NCBI GenBank assembly: GCA_900752345.1
Contig: CAADVA010000041.1
Coordinates: forward strand, 1-12,529
DNA length: 12,529 nucleotides
Direction of reading: 5' to 3'
Origin: an uncultured Collinsella sp.
Lineage (GTDB): Bacteria > Actinomycetota > Coriobacteriia > Coriobacteriales > Coriobacteriaceae
Shown: positions 1 through 7,937 of the stretch, piece after piece
Numbering within the stretch: the first letter of the stretch is position 1
Layout of the letters: each line of letters opens with the position of its first letter
Program-made: the position numbers and the translations under genes
The notes under the pieces: model-generated
The model's database searches: none
What the model was told of the DNA's origin: nothing
The model's input: only the letters and a program-made list of their open reading frames with translations

Positions 1-2
1 TC

Positions 3-923
3 GAACAAAGCGGCAAGAAGGGCCAGGCGCCCGCCGCAGCCGTGGCCGCCGCCGGCTCCCGACACCTGCCCGCCACCCGTCCGCGCGCCGTCGGCGCCAA
101 GCCCGTGGTCGAGCTCGACCACGTGAACTTCGGCTACCCCAACGGCGGAGCCACCGTGGACGACCTGCAGATGCGCGTCTTCTCGGGCGAGCTCGTGGGC
201 ATCGTCGGCCAGAACGGCGCGGGAAAGACGACCCTGACCAAGCTGCTCAACGGCCTTCTGCGCCCCGCGTCCGGCACCGTGCGCATCGCGGGGCTCGACA
301 CGCGCGACGGCCCCCCGAGCGCCATCGCCGCCCACTGCGCGACGCTCTTCCAGAACCCCGACCGCCAGATCTGCAAGGACACCGTGCTCGAGGAGGTCGC
401 CTTCGGCCTCACGCTCCACGGCGTCGCCGAGGACGAGGCCCGCGCCCGCGCGGCCGCCGTGGCCGAGCGCTTCGGCCTGCCGCTCGACGAGTCGCCCTTC
501 TCGCTCTCGCGCGGGCAGCGCCAGATGGTCGCCTTGGCCAGCGTCGTCGTGCTCGACCCCGACGTCGTGCTCCTCGACGAGCCTACGAGCGGTCTCGACT
601 ACCGCGAGTGCATGACCGTCATGGAGACGGTGCGCGACATGGCCGAGCGCGGCTGCGCCGTGATCATGGTCTGTCACGACATGGAGGTCGTGAGCGACTT
701 CGCCGAGCGCCTCGTCGTCATGGCCAACGGCCGCATCCTCGCGCGCGGCGAGGCCGACGAGATCTTCGCCGACGACAAGCTCATGGCCGCCGCCTACGTC
801 GAGCCGCCGCAGGTCATCGCCCTTTCCAAGGAGCTCGCGCGCGACGTGGACCCGGTGTTCGCGGGCGTGAGTCAGGTTTCTGCAATCGTCGACATCGTGG
901 AGGAGATGGTCGGCCGTGGGTAG
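3..923 (+). CDS. ECF transporter ATPase, C-terminal ABC domain (5' partial)
   Basis: This is an energy-coupling-factor ATPase that hydrolyses ATP at the cytoplasmic face to drive vitamin or metal uptake with EcfT and a substrate-binding S component. All ABC motifs are visible: Walker A GQNGAGKTT, Q-loop LFQNPDRQ, signature LSRGQRQ (LSGGQ variant), Walker B VVLLDEPTSGLD and H-loop CHD. The frame is open to the window edge. About 35 Ala/Pro/Lys-rich residues precede the domain, which looks like a linker and suggests a fused two-ATPase protein whose first domain lies upstream. A GTG at 42 could instead be the start of a separate gene. The next gene overlaps its end by 8 bases, indicating translational coupling. 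The domain assignment is secure; the fusion is inferred. No S component is in view, so the substrate is unknown. Confidence 0.9.
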   Translation, partial: EQSGKKGQAPAAAVAAAGSRHLPATRPRAVGAKPVVELDHVNFGYPNGGATVDDLQMRVFSGELVGIVGQNGAGKTTLTKLLNGLLRPASGTVRIAGLDTRDGPPSAIAAHCATLFQNPDRQICKDTVLEEVAFGLTLHGVAEDEARARAAAVAERFGLPLDESPFSLSRGQRQMVALASVVVLDPDVVLLDEPTSGLDYRECMTVMETVRDMAERGCAVIMVCHDMEVVSDFAERLVVMANGRILARGEADEIFADDKLMAAAYVEPPQVIALSKELARDVDPVFAGVSQVSAIVDIVEEMVGRG

Positions 924-1662
924 CGTCATCGACTACATCCCCGGCAGCTCGCTGCTGCATAGGCTCAATCCCGTGACCAAGCTCGCCCTGGCGGCCGCGA
1001 TCATCCTCGCGACCTTCCTCGCGGACACCTATGGCCTGCTCATCGCCCTTCTTGCCCTCACCTTCGCGCTCGGCGCGTACGCGCGCGCGACGTCGGGCCT
1101 CGTGAGCCTGGGCAAGCTCATGGTGCCGCTATCCGCGATCATGCTTGTGCTGCAGACGGCCTTCATCCGCACGGGCGACCCCGTGTTCGCGTGGGTGACG
1201 GTCGACGGCCTTGTCACCGGCTCCAAGGCGGCACTTCGCCTGCTCGGCGTGGCCCTGCCGCTCATCCTCATGCTCACCGTGACCAAGCTGAACGACCTGG
1301 CCAACGCCGTGGTCGAGGTGCTCCACGTGCCGTACCGCTACGCCTTCACCTTCACGACCGCGCTGCGCTTCGTGCCCGTGTTCAGCCAAGAGATGAACGC
1401 CATCATGGAGGCCCAGACCGCCCGCGGCGTCGAGTACGACACGAAGAACCCGCTAAAGAAGCTCCAGCTCATGCTGCCGCTGTGCATCCCGCTGCTCGTA
1501 AGCTCCGTGGGAAAGACCGACGCGACGGCGCTCGCCGCCGAGCAGCGCGGCTTCTACCTGCGCGCGCGAGAGAGCAGCTACAAGCGCTACCCGATGGCCG
1601 ACGCCGACTTCGCCGTGCTCGCCTGCTGCGTGGCGCTCATCGCCCTTGGCGTGCTGTTCTAG
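916..1662 (+). CDS. ecfT: ECF transporter transmembrane protein EcfT
   Basis: This 248-residue integral membrane subunit couples the ATPases to the S component. Hydrophobic segments lie at about 24-55, 67-82, 108-123, 183-197 and 231-248. The two coupling-helix motifs typical of EcfT are present: ARG at 169-171 (context QTARGVEY) and a second at 209-212 (AAEQRGFYLRAR). The start is a GTG inside the end of the ATPase gene, so the pair is one transcription unit. Family length is normal (about 220-280 residues). The oddity is at the end: the last 16 codons (residues 233-248) and the following terminator recur near the right end of the window with only one amino-acid difference. The gene's end therefore appears to have served as an insertion site. 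The family call is firm; the substrate is unknown. Confidence 0.92.
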   Translation: MGSVIDYIPGSSLLHRLNPVTKLALAAAIILATFLADTYGLLIALLALTFALGAYARATSGLVSLGKLMVPLSAIMLVLQTAFIRTGDPVFAWVTVDGLVTGSKAALRLLGVALPLILMLTVTKLNDLANAVVEVLHVPYRYAFTFTTALRFVPVFSQEMNAIMEAQTARGVEYDTKNPLKKLQLMLPLCIPLLVSSVGKTDATALAAEQRGFYLRARESSYKRYPMADADFAVLACCVALIALGVLF

Positions 1663-1741
1663 CACGTTCGACCCATCAATTAGCAAGAAGAAGGGCCGGC
1701 TCATGGCAGCCGGCCCTTCTTTTTTGCGCGCGCTTCTTGCC
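1612..1741 (+). repeat. Direct repeat copy A: ecfT 3' end plus terminator
   Basis: These 130 bases cover the last 16 ecfT codons, the stop, the spacer and the terminator. They match 11836-11961 in the same orientation with 7 substitutions and two small gaps (3 bases and 1 base), counted by eye. Identity starts abruptly at 1612, because the preceding bases do not match, and ends after a shared cttgcc at 1741. The arrangement resembles an attachment-site duplication around an inserted block. By analogy with tRNA-targeting islands, this copy would be the one brought in by the incoming DNA, restoring the ecfT end. Confidence 0.85.
1688..1725 (+). terminator. Rho-independent terminator of the ecf operon
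   Basis: A 14-bp perfect stem (1688-1701 paired with 1708-1721) has a 6-base loop (catggc) and runs into six T residues. It lies 25 bases after the ecfT stop. The A-rich left arm means it could also act weakly on the minus strand. Confidence 0.93.
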
Positions 1742-1924
1742 CGCAAATAATCGCGCCCCTACGTGTTTTCAGCGCCGATCCTCTGTCACCTGAACTTTAT
1801 GAATAGAAGTCGGAATTAGTGCGCCAGGTTTTTGCTTGCCGCGAACAGCCCCTCAGATTACTTATCTATCACAATTAGTATTGACTGGCCGCCAATCGAG
1901 CGCAACTGAATAGCACAACGAAGA
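1742..1924. other. Gene-free left end of the inserted block
   Basis: This 180-base stretch lies between the ecf terminator and the terminator of the minus-strand operon. It is clearly richer in A and T than ecfT. No plausible ORF with a ribosome binding site and no RNA gene is seen. A TTGACT at 1881 resembles a -35 box but lacks a well-placed -10. If the block is an island, this is its left end. Confidence 0.5.
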
Positions 1925-1960
1925 GACGGGGCTCGCGGCAGCCCTCCCGCAAGCCCCGTC
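1925..1960 (-). terminator. Terminator of the minus-strand catabolic operon
   Basis: The stem pairs 1925-1933 with 1952-1960 (GACGGGGCT with AGCCCCGTC) and continues after one mismatch with 4 more GC pairs, around an 8-base loop. On the minus strand it is followed by a pyrimidine-rich stretch (TCTCTTCGTTGT) rather than a pure T run. It starts 25 bases past the stop of the last operon gene and is the only obvious transcription end for that operon. Confidence 0.75.
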
Positions 1961-1985
1961 CGAATTCGCTCAATCAATCCATCTT

Positions 1986-3185
1986 CTATCTGACGGTCAC
2001 AATCTCCGCATTCTGGAGCGCATAGTCGGTCAGTTCCTGGCCGATACCCGGGGCATCCGGAACCTCGAAGTAGCCACCTTTCGCTACATAGTCATTCTTA
2101 CAGAGACGAATGTTGTCCTCGATAAGAGCGGAAGCGTGAAGCTCGTGGATGACGAAGTTCGGAATCACAGCCTCAAGCTGCAAAGCCGCACTTGCGGAGA
2201 CTGGGCCTCCGCAGCAGTGGACCTGAACGCCAATGTCGTAGACATGCGCCTGATCGCAGATCTTCTTACCTTCCGTGATACCGCCCACGTTGCAAAGATC
2301 GGGTTGAATGATGTTGATGGAATGATCCTCAAAGAAGGGTCTGTATCCCCAGCGGGTGTATACGCGCTCGCCTGTCGCGATGGGGATGTCCACCTTCTCG
2401 CTAATCTCACGGAAAAGAGCCGGGTTGAGCGGTTGCGTGGGCTCCTCATAGTAAAAACAGCCGAGCTTCTGGAGCTCTCGACCCAGCTGCACGGAAGTAG
2501 TGGCGTCAGTAAGCGCATGGAGCTCAATGATGATGTCCACGTCCGGGCCAGCCTCGCGCATAGCGGCGACACGATCGACGGCAAGCTTCATCTGATCGCG
2601 TTGGAGGATGCCACGGCTGGACCGGCCCATCCAAACACCGTTCTTATCGAAGCCCACAGGATCAACCTTAACGGCATCAAATCCGTCTGCCATGGCCTTA
2701 CGCATTGCCTCAGCATACTCCTCCGGCCTTGCCAGTGAGTGCGAGACCTTGCCCCAGTCAAACTGCAGCTGAGAGGCATAGGCACGCAGTTTGGTATTAG
2801 TCTTGCCGCCCAAGAGCTTCCAAACGGGCGCGCCCAGGGCCTTGCCGCGAATATCCCACAGAGCGATATCGATACCAGAGATACCGGCCATGATGACACC
2901 ACCGTTGCCCATTCCCCAGAACGTGAGGCGGTGCAATCTGTCCCAAATCTGTTCGTTATTCATGGGGTCAAGGCCGATTATGCACTTGGCAAAGTCAACC
3001 GCCATGCCAAACCCGGCGCTCTGCGCATTGCCATAGGCGACCCCGACCTCGCCCAAGCCCGAAATACCCTCATCGGTGTTGATGCGCACGAAGACGGGGT
3101 GCCAAGGCACGTTGCCAACGGCGACCTCGGCAGGGGTTGAAGGCTCCTTGAAGGACCTGATGACGTCGACACTCGTAATCTTCAT
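1986..3185 (-). CDS. Enolase-superfamily acid-sugar dehydratase (galactonate/mannonate dehydratase-like)
   Basis: This 399-residue enzyme of the mandelate racemase/muconate lactonising branch removes water from sugar acids to give 2-keto-3-deoxy acids, using Mg2+. The N-terminal capping domain covers about 1-125 and a TIM-like barrel follows. Metal-site candidates are E221 (in IIELHAL), the EE pair at 247-248 (YYEEPTQP) and E273 (ATGERVYTRW). H223 and H323 (QVHCCGGPVSASAA) match the histidines of D-galactonate dehydratase, and GER plus an aromatic/Arg stretch also fits that subgroup. The first ligand is Glu where Asp is usual. The start is ATG with GAGGAG upstream, 11 bases after the alcohol dehydrogenase stop. 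It is the last gene of the operon. The superfamily is certain, dehydration of an acid sugar is likely, and the exact substrate is not determinable. Confidence 0.85.
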   Translation of the reverse strand: MKITSVDVIRSFKEPSTPAEVAVGNVPWHPVFVRINTDEGISGLGEVGVAYGNAQSAGFGMAVDFAKCIIGLDPMNNEQIWDRLHRLTFWGMGNGGVIMAGISGIDIALWDIRGKALGAPVWKLLGGKTNTKLRAYASQLQFDWGKVSHSLARPEEYAEAMRKAMADGFDAVKVDPVGFDKNGVWMGRSSRGILQRDQMKLAVDRVAAMREAGPDVDIIIELHALTDATTSVQLGRELQKLGCFYYEEPTQPLNPALFREISEKVDIPIATGERVYTRWGYRPFFEDHSINIIQPDLCNVGGITEGKKICDQAHVYDIGVQVHCCGGPVSASAALQLEAVIPNFVIHELHASALIEDNIRLCKNDYVAKGGYFEVPDAPGIGQELTDYALQNAEIVTVR

Positions 3186-3196
3186 GGGTTAGCTCC

Positions 3197-4354
3197 TCAC
3201 TTTCCGTAATAGACAGTCCTGAGGAGCAGACGCGCGTCGTCCTCGGTAACATTGACCGGGTTGGCGGGGGTACAGACGTCGGTCATGACCTTTTCGACAA
3301 GGACGTCGACGTTTGCCTCGAACTCATCGGCGTCAGGCACGACCTCCTTCATCGTGGCGGGAACGCCAAGGTCAGCCCTCAGATCGAGGATAACCTGCTC
3401 AAGGTTGGTCTTGCCCACAAAACTCGCGAGTTCCTCGTAGCGGGCAGCGACGGCGGCGTCTCGATCTCGGTTGAACGCGATGCTATAGGGAAGCATGATG
3501 CCATTAGCCAGGCCGTGAGCAATGTTGTAGGTGGCTCCAAAAGTGTGAGCGACACCGTGGCAGATACCCAAGGCACCGTTTGTGAAGGCGATACCGCCTA
3601 GGCAGCTGGCCGCAAGCATCGCTTCGCGCACCTCAAGGTCATTCGGCTCATTGGCACAGGCGGAGAGGGCCTTGTAGCCGGCGACCCATCCACCCATTGC
3701 TGCAGCATCGGAAAACGTATTGGCAGTACTGGCGACGTAGGACTCGATGCAGTGCGTGAGCGCGTCCATGCCGCAGGCAACGGTTCCGCGACGGGGCATG
3801 GTCGCCGAGAAGGACGGCTCGAGAATGGCAACGTCCGGGATCAGACGGCCAGTGTACTCGCGCACGGAGTACTTTCTTTTCTGAATTGGGTCCTTAATGA
3901 GCGCGGCACGCGTACATTCGGAGCCCGTGCCCGCACTTGTGGCTATACAGCACACGCGCGCCTTCTGACGGAGGGTCAAAGGAGCCGGAGGCATGACCTC
4001 CTCTAGGGTCTTGTACTGCGGATTCTCATAGAAAACCCACATGGCTTTTGCCGCATCCATGGCCGAGCCGCCGCCAAAGCCGATAACCCAGTCAGGCTCG
4101 AACTCGAGCATCTCGGCGACGCCCTTCCTTACGGATTCCCAACAGGGCTCCGGCTCCACATCAGTGTTGGCGCGCCAGGTCCAGCCCGCCTCCTCGAGAA
4201 TGTCAGTGACAACCTTGAGCTGGCCAAGCTCCTCCTGAATGGTCCCGCTCATGACGATGTAAGCGCGCTTCTTCTCGGCAGGCAGCTCTGCCAGGGACTT
4301 CACCGCCCCCTCGCCAAAGTAAATCTTATCTGCGCCAAGCTTCACGGTTCTCAT
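3197..4354 (-). CDS. Iron-containing alcohol dehydrogenase (FucO-like family)
   Basis: This is a 385-residue group III (Fe-type) NAD(P)-dependent alcohol dehydrogenase. Such enzymes interconvert aldehydes or ketones and alcohols, for example lactaldehyde and propanediol. The dinucleotide site GGGSAMD is at 94-100 and SAGTGSE at 140-146. The four metal ligands expected from FucO are present as D197 and H201 (GMDALTHCIESY), H266 (CHGVAH) and H280 (AHGLANGIMLPYSI). The chosen ATG at 4354 has AGGGAGGTG just upstream. A longer frame up to 4453 would overlap a hairpin and lacks a ribosome binding site. In the operon it follows the aldolase, so reducing the aldehyde released by that aldolase is a natural role, by analogy with fucA/fucO. 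The alternative is oxidation of a hydroxyl on the imported sugar alcohol. The family call is firm; the substrate is inferred. Confidence 0.9.
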   Translation of the reverse strand: MRTVKLGADKIYFGEGAVKSLAELPAEKKRAYIVMSGTIQEELGQLKVVTDILEEAGWTWRANTDVEPEPCWESVRKGVAEMLEFEPDWVIGFGGGSAMDAAKAMWVFYENPQYKTLEEVMPPAPLTLRQKARVCCIATSAGTGSECTRAALIKDPIQKRKYSVREYTGRLIPDVAILEPSFSATMPRRGTVACGMDALTHCIESYVASTANTFSDAAAMGGWVAGYKALSACANEPNDLEVREAMLAASCLGGIAFTNGALGICHGVAHTFGATYNIAHGLANGIMLPYSIAFNRDRDAAVAARYEELASFVGKTNLEQVILDLRADLGVPATMKEVVPDADEFEANVDVLVEKVMTDVCTPANPVNVTEDDARLLLRTVYYGK

Positions 4355-4419
4355 GCCCAGACGCACCTCCCTTCGTGCAGGCGCATCTGGCGCCCGCATC
4401 GCTTCTCTTCGATGGCAAG

Positions 4420-4449
4420 GCGGCCGGACGACTAGCGCCATCCGGCCGC
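4420..4449 (-). other. Intergenic hairpin between aldolase and alcohol dehydrogenase genes
   Basis: A perfect 9-bp GC-rich stem (GCGGCCGGA with TCCGGCCGC) closes a 12-base loop. It begins 9 bases after the aldolase stop. No T run follows on the minus strand, so it is more likely an RNA stability or processing element, or an attenuator, than a full terminator. A smaller 5-bp hairpin lies at 4380-4394. Confidence 0.6.
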
Positions 4450-4457
4450 TCACAAAG

Positions 4458-5117
4458 CTACTTAGTCTGCTGGCCGTAGGTCTTCGATCGCTCCATGGCA
4501 GCCGCCATCTGCTCGTCAGTCAGGTACTTCGGCTCGCCCCCCGCCATGCATTGCCACCGAATCTGGGCGGTGAACTCGATGTTGGTGGCAAGGCCGAACG
4601 CCTTCGGAAGGCTCGCCTGGTAGCACACGTCGCCGTGGTTTGCGAGCAGCACGACACGAGTCTTGGGGTTGTCGACGAGGACCTTCTCGACGGCGTCCGC
4701 AAGCTCCGGGGTGCCGAAGGTCACGTAGGGGACCAGGGGAACCTCATCGACGGCGGAGCCCATGATCACGTAGTGGATGGGCTTCAGGGTCTCATGCATG
4801 CAGGCAAGGGTGGTCGCGTAGGGGGAGTGCGTGTGGACCACGGCACGCGCCTCGGGACGGTTCTTGTAGACCACGGTGTGCAGGCCGTGCTCGGAGGAGG
4901 GCTTGCGCTTTCCGTCCACGATGTTTCCGTCGAGGTCCATAACGACGACGTCCTCGGGCGTGGTGTCGAAGTAACCGAGGCCCGAGGGGCTGATCGCCAT
5001 ATAGCCCGTCTCGGGATCATAGATGGAGATGTTGCCGCTCGTCCCGACGGACAGACCGGCCGCGCTCATCTTCTTGCCGTACTCAACGATCTGCTTGCGC
5101 TCTTCTTCCATCAGCAT
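4458..5117 (-). CDS. Class II aldolase, L-fuculose-phosphate aldolase-like
   Basis: This 219-residue zinc-dependent aldolase of the class II/adducin family is the size of FucA (about 215). Visible motifs are GTSGNIS at 25-31 and SPSG at 43-46 (phosphate binding), E76 in SSEHGLH (catalytic acid), zinc ligands H95 and H97 (VHTHSPYA) and H161 (LANHGD), and Y131 in YVTFGTPELA. The family cleaves ketose 1-phosphates to dihydroxyacetone phosphate and an aldehyde. Relatives are epimerases (UlaF/AraD) or decarboxylate 3-oxo-tetronate 4-phosphate (OtnC), and these cannot be excluded. The start ATG has GGGAGA upstream; an ATG two codons later is an alternative. It sits between the hydroxyacid dehydrogenase and the alcohol dehydrogenase, which fits a cleave-then-reduce pathway. 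The catalytic family is firm; the substrate is unknown. Confidence 0.88.
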   Translation of the reverse strand: MLMEEERKQIVEYGKKMSAAGLSVGTSGNISIYDPETGYMAISPSGLGYFDTTPEDVVVMDLDGNIVDGKRKPSSEHGLHTVVYKNRPEARAVVHTHSPYATTLACMHETLKPIHYVIMGSAVDEVPLVPYVTFGTPELADAVEKVLVDNPKTRVVLLANHGDVCYQASLPKAFGLATNIEFTAQIRWQCMAGGEPKYLTDEQMAAAMERSKTYGQQTK

Positions 5118-5252
5118 GGGAATCTCCCTTCCCTCGCAGGTAGCGAGGTAGCAGTAGTCATTTCTCTGTCAGGTTATTTCGCTTTGGGGAATGTGCGGCA
5201 ACGCCGCGTTACCCCGACCGTCAGGGCGACACGACCGGCAAACAGCCCGGAC
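5118..5252 (-). promoter_or_regulatory. 135-base intergenic leader upstream of the aldolase gene
   Basis: This is the longest gap inside the operon. It holds a GCGGC/GCCGC mini-hairpin near 5192-5204. A 6-bp hairpin (CCTCGC at 5132-5137, GCGAGG at 5143-5148) lies immediately upstream of the aldolase ribosome binding site. On the minus strand TTGCCG, 17 bases, then AATAAC is a weak sigma-70-like candidate. It could contain an internal promoter or an RNA processing site; neither is proven. Confidence 0.3.
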
Positions 5253-6305
5253 CTACGCCTTGAGGCTCTTCAGGTTGACGACCATGTCGCTCTTTCCGGT
5301 CTCCCAGTACTCCTCGATCTTCTTGGCGAGCAGCAGCGGGCTCTTGGGCAGGGCATCGACAACGTTACCGGCGTTGTGGGGACTCACGGTCACGTTGTCG
5401 AGGGCCAGGATCGGATCATCGGCCGCAACCGGCTCATCCCAGAACACGTCAAGGGCGCAGCCGCCGATGCTCCGGTCTGCCAGGGCCTTGACGAGAGCGT
5501 CCTTGTCGACGACGCCGGCGCGGGAGGTGTTGATGAGGTATGCGGTCGGCTTCATGAGCCCCAGCAAGCGCTCTCCGATGCAGCCCTTGGTCTCGGGGGT
5601 GAGGCGCATGTGCAGGCTGATTACGTCCGAGGTCGAGAAGAGCGTGTCCTCGTCGACCATGCGGACGGGAAGCCCCTGCTCATCAACCTGCTCCTGGGAA
5701 ACGAACGGGTCGTAGGCAATGACCTGCTTCATTCCGACGCCGGCGCCCTTCTTGGCCACCAGTTTGCCGATGTTGCCAAGGCCGACCACTCCCAGGGTCA
5801 TCTCGCACATGGAGGTGGTGTAGCCGCTGTTGGGGTAGTCCTTCCGCCACTCGCCGTTCTTGAGCGCTGCGTGACCGCGGGCGATGTTCCTGGCCTCCGC
5901 GAACATAAGGCCGATAGCGTAGTCCGAGGTCGCCTCCGCGTTGCGAATGCAGTGGATCACGGGGATGTTGCGAGCCGTCGCGGCCGCGACGTCGATGTGC
6001 TCCATGCCCCCGCGGCAGGTTCCGATGAGCTTCAGCCTGGGCCCTGCAGCAACGAGGTCCTCCGGGACCGGGCAGAAATGGGTGAGCAGAACGTCAGCGT
6101 CAGCGACCTGCTCGTAGGCCTCGCCCGGAACCTTCTCCGCAGTCGGACCGTTCTTCTCCAGGTTCTGGGCACGGTGCTGGAACTCCTGGCGAGAGGCATT
6201 GGGCCACTCGACGGCAACGACCTCAGCGTGTGAGTCGAGGTGCTTTGCAGCCTCAACGAGCAGTTCGCAGGGGACGACGATGTCTCCGATAACGACGATC
6301 TTCAT
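5253..6305 (-). CDS. D-2-hydroxyacid dehydrogenase (3-phosphoglycerate dehydrogenase-like)
   Basis: This 350-residue NAD-dependent D-isomer-specific 2-hydroxyacid dehydrogenase oxidises a 2-hydroxy acid to a 2-oxo acid, or the reverse. The Rossmann motif GLGNIGK is at 175-181, with D199 at the position that favours NAD over NADP. The catalytic triad is intact: R262 (NTSRAGVVDKDAL), E291 (WDEPVAADDP) and H310 (SPHNAGN). There is no C-terminal ACT domain, so it is not a serine-regulated SerA. The chosen ATG at 6305 has AAGGAGGAA upstream; an extension to 6374 has none. Its place beside a class II aldolase and a PTS points to a sugar-acid (phosphate) substrate, as in 4-phosphoerythronate dehydrogenases of this family. 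It also recalls Bacillus YoaD, a comparison made from memory. The family is firm; the substrate is open. Confidence 0.88.
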   Translation of the reverse strand: MKIVVIGDIVVPCELLVEAAKHLDSHAEVVAVEWPNASRQEFQHRAQNLEKNGPTAEKVPGEAYEQVADADVLLTHFCPVPEDLVAAGPRLKLIGTCRGGMEHIDVAAATARNIPVIHCIRNAEATSDYAIGLMFAEARNIARGHAALKNGEWRKDYPNSGYTTSMCEMTLGVVGLGNIGKLVAKKGAGVGMKQVIAYDPFVSQEQVDEQGLPVRMVDEDTLFSTSDVISLHMRLTPETKGCIGERLLGLMKPTAYLINTSRAGVVDKDALVKALADRSIGGCALDVFWDEPVAADDPILALDNVTVSPHNAGNVVDALPKSPLLLAKKIEEYWETGKSDMVVNLKSLKA

Positions 6306-6330
6306 GGGTGTTCCTCCTTCTTCTTTGCAC

Positions 6331-6363
6331 GGGCGGGGCACGCCGGGGAGCACTGTCCCGCCC
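6331..6363 (-). other. Intergenic hairpin upstream of the hydroxyacid dehydrogenase gene
   Basis: A 7-bp GC stem (GGGCGGG at 6331-6337 with CCCGCCC at 6357-6363) encloses a 19-base loop, in the 93-base gap between the EIIC stop and the dehydrogenase start. No T run follows. Beside it, at 6324-6330, is TTTGCAC, which matches the core of the motif repeated in the operon leader. Confidence 0.4.
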
Positions 6364-6398
6364 ATCGCAACCATGTGGTTTAGCCTAGATGCGGATCG

Positions 6399-7838
6399 CT
6401 AGGCAGCAGCCTCGGTCTTGTGCTCGGGACGCTTACCAGTTGCAAGGAACTCGAGGTAGTCCTGGAAGCGGACCTTGTTCTTGCGGAACAGGAAGTAAAA
6501 CGCAAGGTAGACGATTACAACAGCCGCGATGATAACCGGGTTCTGAGTCATGAACGCCATAGTAATCAAGCCGGCAGTGCAGTTAGACATGATGAAACCG
6601 ATGACAAAGGTGCCAGCGGCAACAGCGTCGACGGCGGCCTGGAAGCCGACCTCTGCGGCAACCTGAGTAAATGCGTCAGCCCAGTAGGAGGCCATGAGAA
6701 GCTTAGCCGTGAAGACGATGATGGCCATGCAGACAGACTTCACGACGTTGCCGTTGGAGAGTGCGACCGGAATCTCGACCATGTACGGAAGGGAAGGCAG
6801 AACCATCAGGGGGATGACAAGGTTGCCCGGAATCAGGAAGGCGATGAGGATGCCGAACGGAATGGTGATAAGACCCGTGGTGAGCGTAGCGGCCTCGCCA
6901 TAGCCCAGAGCGTCGTTGACGGCAACGATGAACTGACGGTCCTTGCCGTACTTGGTCTGAGCGAGGGTCTTGCGGGAGTACTCGGTCAGGGCGCCGAAGC
7001 CGGCAGCAAACATGCCAGCGATTTTGGGGAAGATTGCCATGACGGCAGAGCAGGTAACGGCAACCTGGGCGACGTTGCCCCAGCCAACGATGGTGTTCAG
7101 ACGGTCAACATTGCCAACGAGACCGAGGATGGCGCCAATGGCAAGGCCAATGTACATAGGCTCGCCCATGAAGCCGATCTTCTTACGGATGGATTTGGGA
7201 TCGGCCTTAATCTTGTCGAAACCAAGCTTGCTGAACAGAATATTAAGGACGAGGTACATGGGCGCGTCACCGTTATGGTGAGGGGCAGTCATGGCGCAAC
7301 CCGGATAGTTATAGTAGGTAGACCAGCGCTTCTGGACGGACTCGGCGATGAGCAGAATCACCAGGTTGATAAAGAGCATCAGACCGAAGGCCAAAGGCAT
7401 GTTGTTCGTGAGCAGAAACAGAAAGGAGCCCCAGACGGAGATGGAGTAGTTGTTCCAGAGATCAGAGGGCATGAAGATATCAGTCCACTTGCCGAACCAA
7501 AGAACAATCTGGAAGAGCAGTCCAACGCCGATGAACATCATACCGAGATTGGTGGAGTAACAAACGGCAGCCACCGCCTGCCAACCAATGTCAAGAGCCG
7601 GCTTAGAAAGGCCAGACGCATCGACCATGCGAGTAATGAGCGGTGTCAAGACACCACCGAATGCAGTGGTAACAAAGGACATGCCCATGAGGCCCACACC
7701 CACGAGCACAGCAGACTGAAACGCACGCTTGCGGGGCGTCTTGAAAATGCGGCAAATTACGTAGATGATGATTGGCACGGTAATATAGTTGCCAAACGCA
7801 TCGAAAATCTGCTTCAATGTTGCAAAGAAACCATCCAT
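6399..7838 (-). CDS. PTS EIIC component, galactitol family
   Basis: This 479-residue polytopic membrane protein is the sugar channel of a phosphotransferase system. It binds the substrate and presents it to the phosphorylated EIIB. The overall pattern fits galactitol-type EIIC: an N-terminal segment YITVPIIIYVICRIFKTP, a luminal-type stretch with TAPHHNGDAPMY, many hydrophobic segments through the length, and a short charged tail ending EHKTEAAA. Length is normal for the family (about 420-480). The ATG has GGGAGGATG upstream. It forms a complete permease with the separately encoded EIIB and EIIA upstream in the operon. Galactitol-family EIICs also serve other polyols and sugars, so the family name does not fix the substrate. 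Confidence 0.9.
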   Translation of the reverse strand: MDGFFATLKQIFDAFGNYITVPIIIYVICRIFKTPRKRAFQSAVLVGVGLMGMSFVTTAFGGVLTPLITRMVDASGLSKPALDIGWQAVAAVCYSTNLGMMFIGVGLLFQIVLWFGKWTDIFMPSDLWNNYSISVWGSFLFLLTNNMPLAFGLMLFINLVILLIAESVQKRWSTYYNYPGCAMTAPHHNGDAPMYLVLNILFSKLGFDKIKADPKSIRKKIGFMGEPMYIGLAIGAILGLVGNVDRLNTIVGWGNVAQVAVTCSAVMAIFPKIAGMFAAGFGALTEYSRKTLAQTKYGKDRQFIVAVNDALGYGEAATLTTGLITIPFGILIAFLIPGNLVIPLMVLPSLPYMVEIPVALSNGNVVKSVCMAIIVFTAKLLMASYWADAFTQVAAEVGFQAAVDAVAAGTFVIGFIMSNCTAGLITMAFMTQNPVIIAAVVIVYLAFYFLFRKNKVRFQDYLEFLATGKRPEHKTEAAA

Positions 7839-7896
7839 TAGTACATCCTCCCTCAGGAGATATGGTCAAAGTGCCAATAGGGTGGTGCACGAGCCA

Positions 7897-7926
7897 GGTT
7901 CTGGCCAGGGGCAACTGGTCAGAACC
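7897..7926 (-). other. Strong hairpin between EIIB and EIIC genes
   Basis: A 12-bp stem with a single mismatch (GGTTCTG-x-CCAG with its complement) has a 6-base loop. It starts about 11 bases after the EIIB stop, in a 99-base gap. No T run follows. Such elements can protect or define the ends of processed operon mRNA and set different levels of adjacent PTS subunits. That role is inferred. Confidence 0.65.
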
Positions 7927-7937
7927 CGTCTCTCTCT

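Noticed and set aside
4353..6233. A 626-codon open frame on the + strand
   Set aside because: It lies antisense to the aldolase, dehydrogenase and alcohol dehydrogenase start, resembles no family, is rich in His/Gly/Val as expected from antisense GC-rich codons, and has no ribosome binding site.
6420..7841. A 473-codon open frame on the + strand
   Set aside because: It is fully antisense to the EIIC gene, with a composition (Asp, His, Asn, Gly rich) that mirrors a hydrophobic protein read backwards. The EIIC frame has clear family features.
7897..7926. Hairpin after EIIB as a transcription terminator
   Set aside because: No T run follows on the transcribed strand, and the EIIC gene that the permease needs lies directly downstream.
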